Assembly: GCA_028290085.1 (NCBI GenBank)
Contig: JAQGKN010000306.1
Location: 1 to 9,917, forward strand
Source: Hyphomicrobiales bacterium
GTDB lineage: Bacteria > Pseudomonadota > Alphaproteobacteria > Rhizobiales > Beijerinckiaceae
Direction of reading: 5' to 3'
DNA length: 9,917 nt
In this document: positions 6,094 through 9,917 of the stretch, piece after piece
Position numbering within the stretch: the stretch's first letter is position 1
Layout: each line of letters begins with the position of its first letter
The notes under the pieces: generated by a model
What the model was told of the DNA's origin: nothing
Databases searched by the model: none
Seen by the model: the letters and a program-made list of their open reading frames with translations, nothing else
Position numbers and translations under genes: made by a program

Positions 6094-8241
6094 ATGTCCT
6101 TGATAGTGATCGTCGACGACCGGGTCACAAACCGGAATATCTTCGCGAAGCTCGCCGCTTCGATCGAAGAGGACGTGACTGTCCGGACCTTTGGCGACCC
6201 GCAGGAGGCTCTCGTCTGGTTGGCCGAACAGGCCCCCGACCTGGTCATCACCGACTACAAGATGCCCCAGATGGACGGCGCTGAGTTCATTCGCCGCTTC
6301 CGCATGTTGCCCTCTTCGGTCGATGTGCCCGTCGTCGTCATCACGGTCTACGAAGAGCGCAGCTTCCGCTTGCGGGCATTGGAGTCGGGCGCCACGGATT
6401 TCCTCCACAGCCCCGTCGACCACCATGAATTTGTCACCCGCGCCCGCAATCTGCTGAAGCTTCACAAGCACCAGTTGCTGCTTGCAAGCCGCGCCAGCAC
6501 GCTGGAGCGTGAGCTTGAGCACAGCGAGCGTTCACGTGAGCGCGCGCTTCGCGATTCCAGCGAACGGCTCGCTCAGGTCATCGATACGCTCCCCGTCATG
6601 ATCAGCGCAGCGGGCTACGAGGGTGAGGTTCTCTTCGTCAATGCTTTCCAGACGGCATTCGCGGGCATCGACCCCGCGACGCTCATCGGGCAGCCAGTGG
6701 CCAGCCTCTTCGGCGAAGAGCATGGCGCCCGCAGCCACGCGCTTGATCGCATGGTCTTCGAAACCGGAAAGGCGCTGCCGAGCTATGAAGAAGACCTGAC
6801 CGACACGGGCGGCGCCAAACATGTCTTCCTGACCACCAAGTCGCCCCTCAAGGACGCCGGCAACGTGGTCGCGGGTGTTTTGACCAGTTCGCTCGACATC
6901 ACGGCACGCAAGCGAACAGAGGCGCATCTGCGCCATCTCGCGCACCATGATCCACTGACGGATTTGCCCAACCGCACTTTGTTGCGCGAGCGTATGCGCC
7001 GGCTCATTGCCCGCGCGCGACGTGGCGACCAGCTCTTCGCTCTGCATCTGCTCGATCTCGACGGCTTCAAGGCCGTCAACGACCTGCTCGGTCATTCCGC
7101 GGGAGACCGTTTCATCAAGGCGGTTGGCGATCGCCTGCGTGGCGCCATCCGCGAGGAAGACACCCTCGCCCGTCTCGGCGGCGATGAATTCGCAATTCTG
7201 CAGGCGCAGGTGACCAGCCCTGAGGATGCCGCCGAATTCGCGCAGCGCGTGCTCACCGTTGTTGCCGAAGCCACGGGCTTTGATGAATCGACCATACGGA
7301 CAACAGCCAGCATCGGCATTGCGATCCATCCGGCCGACGGCCTCGACGCGGAGGATCTGCTGAAGAACGCCGATCTCGCGATGTATCGGGCCAAGGCAGA
7401 GAAGGGCAATCATTTCTGCTTCTACGCCGCTGACATGCAGGCGCGCGCCAAGAATGAGGCGCTCCTCGACGCGGAATTGCGCCAAGGCCTCGAACACGAC
7501 CAATTCGTTCTCTATTATCAGCCGCAGGTCGACCTCGCGAGCGGCAGCATTGTCGGGGCCGAGGCCCTCTTGCGCTGGAACCGTCCGGGCGCGGGCCTCG
7601 TTGGCCCCGGCGTCTTCCTGCCCCGCGCCGAAGAAAACGGCATCATCGTGCCGCTCAACGAATGGGTGCTGCGCGAGGCCTGCCGCGAGGCGAAGAGCTG
7701 GCAGCGCATGGGCTTGCAGCCGGTGCGCGTCGGCGTCAATCTTTCACCCGTGCAATTCCGCAAGCGCACTGTGCCATTGCTGGTCGCGCAGGTGCTCGCT
7801 GAAACCGGACTGGAGCCGGGCCGCCTCGATCTCGAGTTGACCGAGAGCATCGTGGTCGGCGACCTCGACGCTGTCGCCATGGACCTTCAGCAATTGCTCG
7901 ACATGGGTGTGCATGTCTCCATCGACGATTTCGGTACAGGCTATTCGTCGCTGAGTTACGTCAAACGCTTCCCGGTCGACCGCCTGAAAATCGACCAGAG
8001 CTTCGTGCGCAACCTGTCCAGCGATCCCAACGATGCCGCCATCGTTCGCGCCATCATCACACTGGGACACAGCCTCGATCTCGACGTCGTCGCAGAGGGC
8101 GTCGAAACGGCGGAGCAACTCGCTCGCCTGCGTGCCGAGGGCTGCGACGAGGTGCAGGGATATTACTTCGGCAAGCCCATGCCGGCGGCGGAATTCATCG
8201 AGCTGTTGAGGCGCGAGCCCGCGCTCGCCCGGTCGGCCTGA
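6094..8241 (+). CDS. Response regulator REC-PAS-GGDEF-EAL, cyclic-di-GMP turnover
   Basis: From ATG 6094 this is a 715-residue cytoplasmic protein. The frame is open to GTG 5944, but a receiver normally starts as here ([10 protein letters not shown]) and the extra 50 residues look non-coding. The Shine-Dalgarno is weak (CTGGA, 6081-6085). The receiver (about 3-122) has D8/D9, phosphoacceptor D54 in [12 protein letters not shown] and T84, but S106 where the conserved Lys is expected. Its sequence resembles the receiver of RpfG. A charged helical linker (about 125-155) leads to a PAS domain (about 154-272). GGDEF (about 280-445) has an intact GGDEF at 362-366 and an I-site RxxD (R353, D356), so product inhibition is expected. 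EAL (about 455-705) keeps E490, N549, E581, E584, D611-D612, K632, D634, E669 and Q688. It can therefore potentially both make and degrade cyclic di-GMP. The kinase gene 13 bases downstream is the likely phosphodonor. Confidence 0.9.
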   Translation: MSLIVIVDDRVTNRNIFAKLAASIEEDVTVRTFGDPQEALVWLAEQAPDLVITDYKMPQMDGAEFIRRFRMLPSSVDVPVVVITVYEERSFRLRALESGATDFLHSPVDHHEFVTRARNLLKLHKHQLLLASRASTLERELEHSERSRERALRDSSERLAQVIDTLPVMISAAGYEGEVLFVNAFQTAFAGIDPATLIGQPVASLFGEEHGARSHALDRMVFETGKALPSYEEDLTDTGGAKHVFLTTKSPLKDAGNVVAGVLTSSLDITARKRTEAHLRHLAHHDPLTDLPNRTLLRERMRRLIARARRGDQLFALHLLDLDGFKAVNDLLGHSAGDRFIKAVGDRLRGAIREEDTLARLGGDEFAILQAQVTSPEDAAEFAQRVLTVVAEATGFDESTIRTTASIGIAIHPADGLDAEDLLKNADLAMYRAKAEKGNHFCFYAADMQARAKNEALLDAELRQGLEHDQFVLYYQPQVDLASGSIVGAEALLRWNRPGAGLVGPGVFLPRAEENGIIVPLNEWVLREACREAKSWQRMGLQPVRVGVNLSPVQFRKRTVPLLVAQVLAETGLEPGRLDLELTESIVVGDLDAVAMDLQQLLDMGVHVSIDDFGTGYSSLSYVKRFPVDRLKIDQSFVRNLSSDPNDAAIVRAIITLGHSLDLDVVAEGVETAEQLARLRAEGCDEVQGYYFGKPMPAAEFIELLRREPALARSA

Positions 8242-8254
8242 GCGGGCCGGCCTG

Positions 8255-9917
8255 ATGCTCGCAACGGCGCGGCCGATTATTTCTGAACGGGTGACGCGCT
8301 TTCGCGCGATGCTGGTCGCACGTCCGGACTCGGAGCACGAGCTGACCCTGAGCCGGCTTGCGCTGAGCCTCGTCGCCTTTTCCTGCCTCTTCATCGGCTA
8401 CCTGAGTGGCGGAACGGCGCAGCAGCGATTGCTGCATGACCTCGGCGGTTACTTTCTTCTTTATACGATCGTCACCGCGCTGCTCTTCGCGCATCTGGTC
8501 GCTCATCCCGGCGTGTCGCGCCTGCGCCGCCTCATCGGCATTCCCTTGGATATCGGCGTCGTCGCATATCTGATGCATGCCGGCGGCGAGATGACCGCCT
8601 TCACCTATTCGATCTATCTCTGGGCGATCTTCGGGAACGGCTTCCGCTTCGGCGTCGAATATCTGACCGTCGCGGCAGTTGTGGGCTTCGCCTCGTTTCT
8701 GACCGTCATCCTGACCACGCCATTCTGGCGCGACCATCCCGAGCTCAGCGGCGGGCTTCTCTTCGGCCTCGTCATCTTGCCGGCCTACGTCTCCATGCTT
8801 ATCCGCCGATTGTCGGAAGCCAAGCGGCAGGCCGAAGAGGCGAGCCGCGCCAAGAGCTTGTTCCTGGCCTCGATCAGCCATGAATTGCGCACGCCGCTCA
8901 ACGCCGTGATCGGCCTCAGCGACATTCTTCTCGGCACCAAGCTCGAGCGCGATCAGTCGGAAATGGCGCGCACCATCGGCAAGGCGGGTCGCTCCCTGCT
9001 TTCGCTCATCAATTCCATCCTCGATGTCTCGCGCATGGAACTCGGCAAGAAGCCCCAGATGGGCGAGCTCGATCTGCACGCATTGTTGCGCGATATCCGC
9101 GTCATGCTGTCGGTGCAGGCGCAGGCCAAGGGCATTCGCCTCTCGCTGCATATCGATCCCAAGCTGCCGCGCCAGATTGTCGGCAGCTATCGGCATTTCG
9201 AGGAAGTGCTCATCAATCTCACCGGCAACGCGGTGAAGTTCACCTCGGACGGTTATGTGCTGGTCACGGCGCGCCTTCTCTCGGCGGCGCAGGACGGCCC
9301 GATGCGCCTGCGTTTCGAGGTCGCCGATACCGGCATCGGCATCGCGCCCGAAGCGCAGGCCCGCATCTTCGAGAATTTCACGCAGGCCGACGAGAGCATT
9401 ATCGACCGCTTCGGCGGCACAGGTCTCGGCCTGTCGATCGCGCGTCAGCTCGTCGAGGCTCATGGCGGCAAGATCGGCGTCGACAGCAAGCCCGGCCACG
9501 GCTCGACCTTCTGGTTCGAGATCGAGGTCTTGCCCGCGCCGTCTCAGGCCGAAAGCACCGGCCATCTGCCGCCGGCGCTGGTTCTTTCCCGCGATTCCGG
9601 GCTCGTTGAAACCATCCGCACGTCGGGTTGCGCGACAACGGCCTATACGAGCCTCGCAGATATCAAGTCCGCCCTGGCAAAACCTGCGAAATGTATCGAA
9701 CTCATTCTCGTCGACGAGCGCATGCTCGGTGTCGACAAGGACGCTACGGCTGCGATCCTTGCACCGCGCGATCCCTTCAGCCCCCGTGCTGTCCTGCTGC
9801 TGAGCGCAAACCCCGACGCCGCGTCACGCGATCTGCGGACGTTCTTCCACAGCGTCTTGCCGCTCCCTCTCGATGCGGAAGCTTTGCGCGACATGCTGTG
9901 CATGGGCCGCGATAGCG
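8255..9917 (+). CDS. RpfC-like membrane hybrid sensor histidine kinase (partial, runs off the right edge)
   Basis: The frame is open from ATG 8255 to the window end, giving 554 residues with no stop. GTG 8291 is an alternative start, since residues from [17 protein letters not shown] onward look like the usual opening of the family; neither start has a strong Shine-Dalgarno. Five to six hydrophobic segments (about 34-52, 65-82, 94-109, 115-128, 136-155, 165-183) form the sensor. The segment [20 protein letters not shown] (111-130) recalls RpfC, the DSF sensor. HisKA has the H-box SHELRTPLN with H209. HATPase has the N-box (N325), DTGIGI (358-363) and GGTGLGL (387-393). A receiver-like domain follows from about 440: D487 is a phosphoacceptor candidate and S517 is present, but the first acidic pair is reduced to D447 and the conserved Lys is L537. 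It probably signals to the upstream regulator; further domains may lie outside the window. Confidence 0.9.
   Translation, partial: MLATARPIISERVTRFRAMLVARPDSEHELTLSRLALSLVAFSCLFIGYLSGGTAQQRLLHDLGGYFLLYTIVTALLFAHLVAHPGVSRLRRLIGIPLDIGVVAYLMHAGGEMTAFTYSIYLWAIFGNGFRFGVEYLTVAAVVGFASFLTVILTTPFWRDHPELSGGLLFGLVILPAYVSMLIRRLSEAKRQAEEASRAKSLFLASISHELRTPLNAVIGLSDILLGTKLERDQSEMARTIGKAGRSLLSLINSILDVSRMELGKKPQMGELDLHALLRDIRVMLSVQAQAKGIRLSLHIDPKLPRQIVGSYRHFEEVLINLTGNAVKFTSDGYVLVTARLLSAAQDGPMRLRFEVADTGIGIAPEAQARIFENFTQADESIIDRFGGTGLGLSIARQLVEAHGGKIGVDSKPGHGSTFWFEIEVLPAPSQAESTGHLPPALVLSRDSGLVETIRTSGCATTAYTSLADIKSALAKPAKCIELILVDERMLGVDKDATAAILAPRDPFSPRAVLLLSANPDAASRDLRTFFHSVLPLPLDAEALRDMLCMGRDS

Noticed and set aside
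6532..7503. 323-codon minus-strand open frame opposite the PAS-GGDEF region of the regulator
   Set aside because: It is a shadow of the plus-strand regulator, with no motif and no ribosome-binding site of note.
8195..9565. 456-codon open frame on the minus strand opposite the histidine kinase
   Set aside because: The plus strand carries unmistakable HisKA and HATPase motifs throughout. The minus frame is a GC-bias shadow with no recognisable domain.

Overview
The window is GC-rich DNA with strong codon-position GC bias. It is most consistent with an alphaproteobacterium, probably of the order Hyphomicrobiales (Rhizobiales). That placement rests on three things: the style of the proline/alanine-rich OmpA-family protein with no beta-barrel, the small orphan proteins, and the RpfC/RpfG-like signalling pair. 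It is an inference from protein style, not from a marker gene.

Layout from left to right. (1) Positions 1-772 hold two small convergent orphan genes: an acidic 102-residue protein on + (134-442), followed by a hairpin terminator, and a 75-residue protein on - that probably uses a TTG start (739-512). A clear 11-bp inverted repeat lies just upstream of the acidic gene. (2) Positions 984-3451 (+) hold a large PAS-PAS-PAS-GGDEF-EAL cyclic-di-GMP protein. Its first PAS domain extends upstream of any standard start codon and seems to continue, one frame away, into a short ORF starting at ATG 984. The 5' end therefore carries a frame break, an unusual start or a sequence error. (3) Positions 3458-3482 form a strong bidirectional terminator shared with the convergent gene on -. 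That gene (5353-3503) encodes a secreted OmpA-family peptidoglycan-binding protein with a very long Pro/Ala/Arg/Glu-rich linker containing an 84-bp tandem duplication. (4) Positions 5843-5550 (-) encode a 97-residue protein of unknown function with an excellent ribosome-binding site and its own rho-independent terminator. (5) Divergently from it, 6094-8241 (+) encodes a REC-PAS-GGDEF-EAL response regulator. Thirteen bases later comes a membrane-bound sensor histidine kinase (8255 to beyond the right edge) with an RpfC-like membrane region, HisKA and HATPase domains, and a degenerate receiver domain.

How the genes may work together. The last two genes look like a co-transcribed two-component system in which a membrane kinase feeds a regulator whose output makes and/or breaks cyclic di-GMP. 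This resembles the RpfC/RpfG diffusible-signal system, but RpfG's HD-GYP output is replaced by PAS-GGDEF-EAL. The separate PAS-GGDEF-EAL protein near the left would be a second input to the same second messenger, and the OmpA-like envelope protein sits between them. No RNA genes, insertion sequences, CRISPR arrays or prophage genes were seen.
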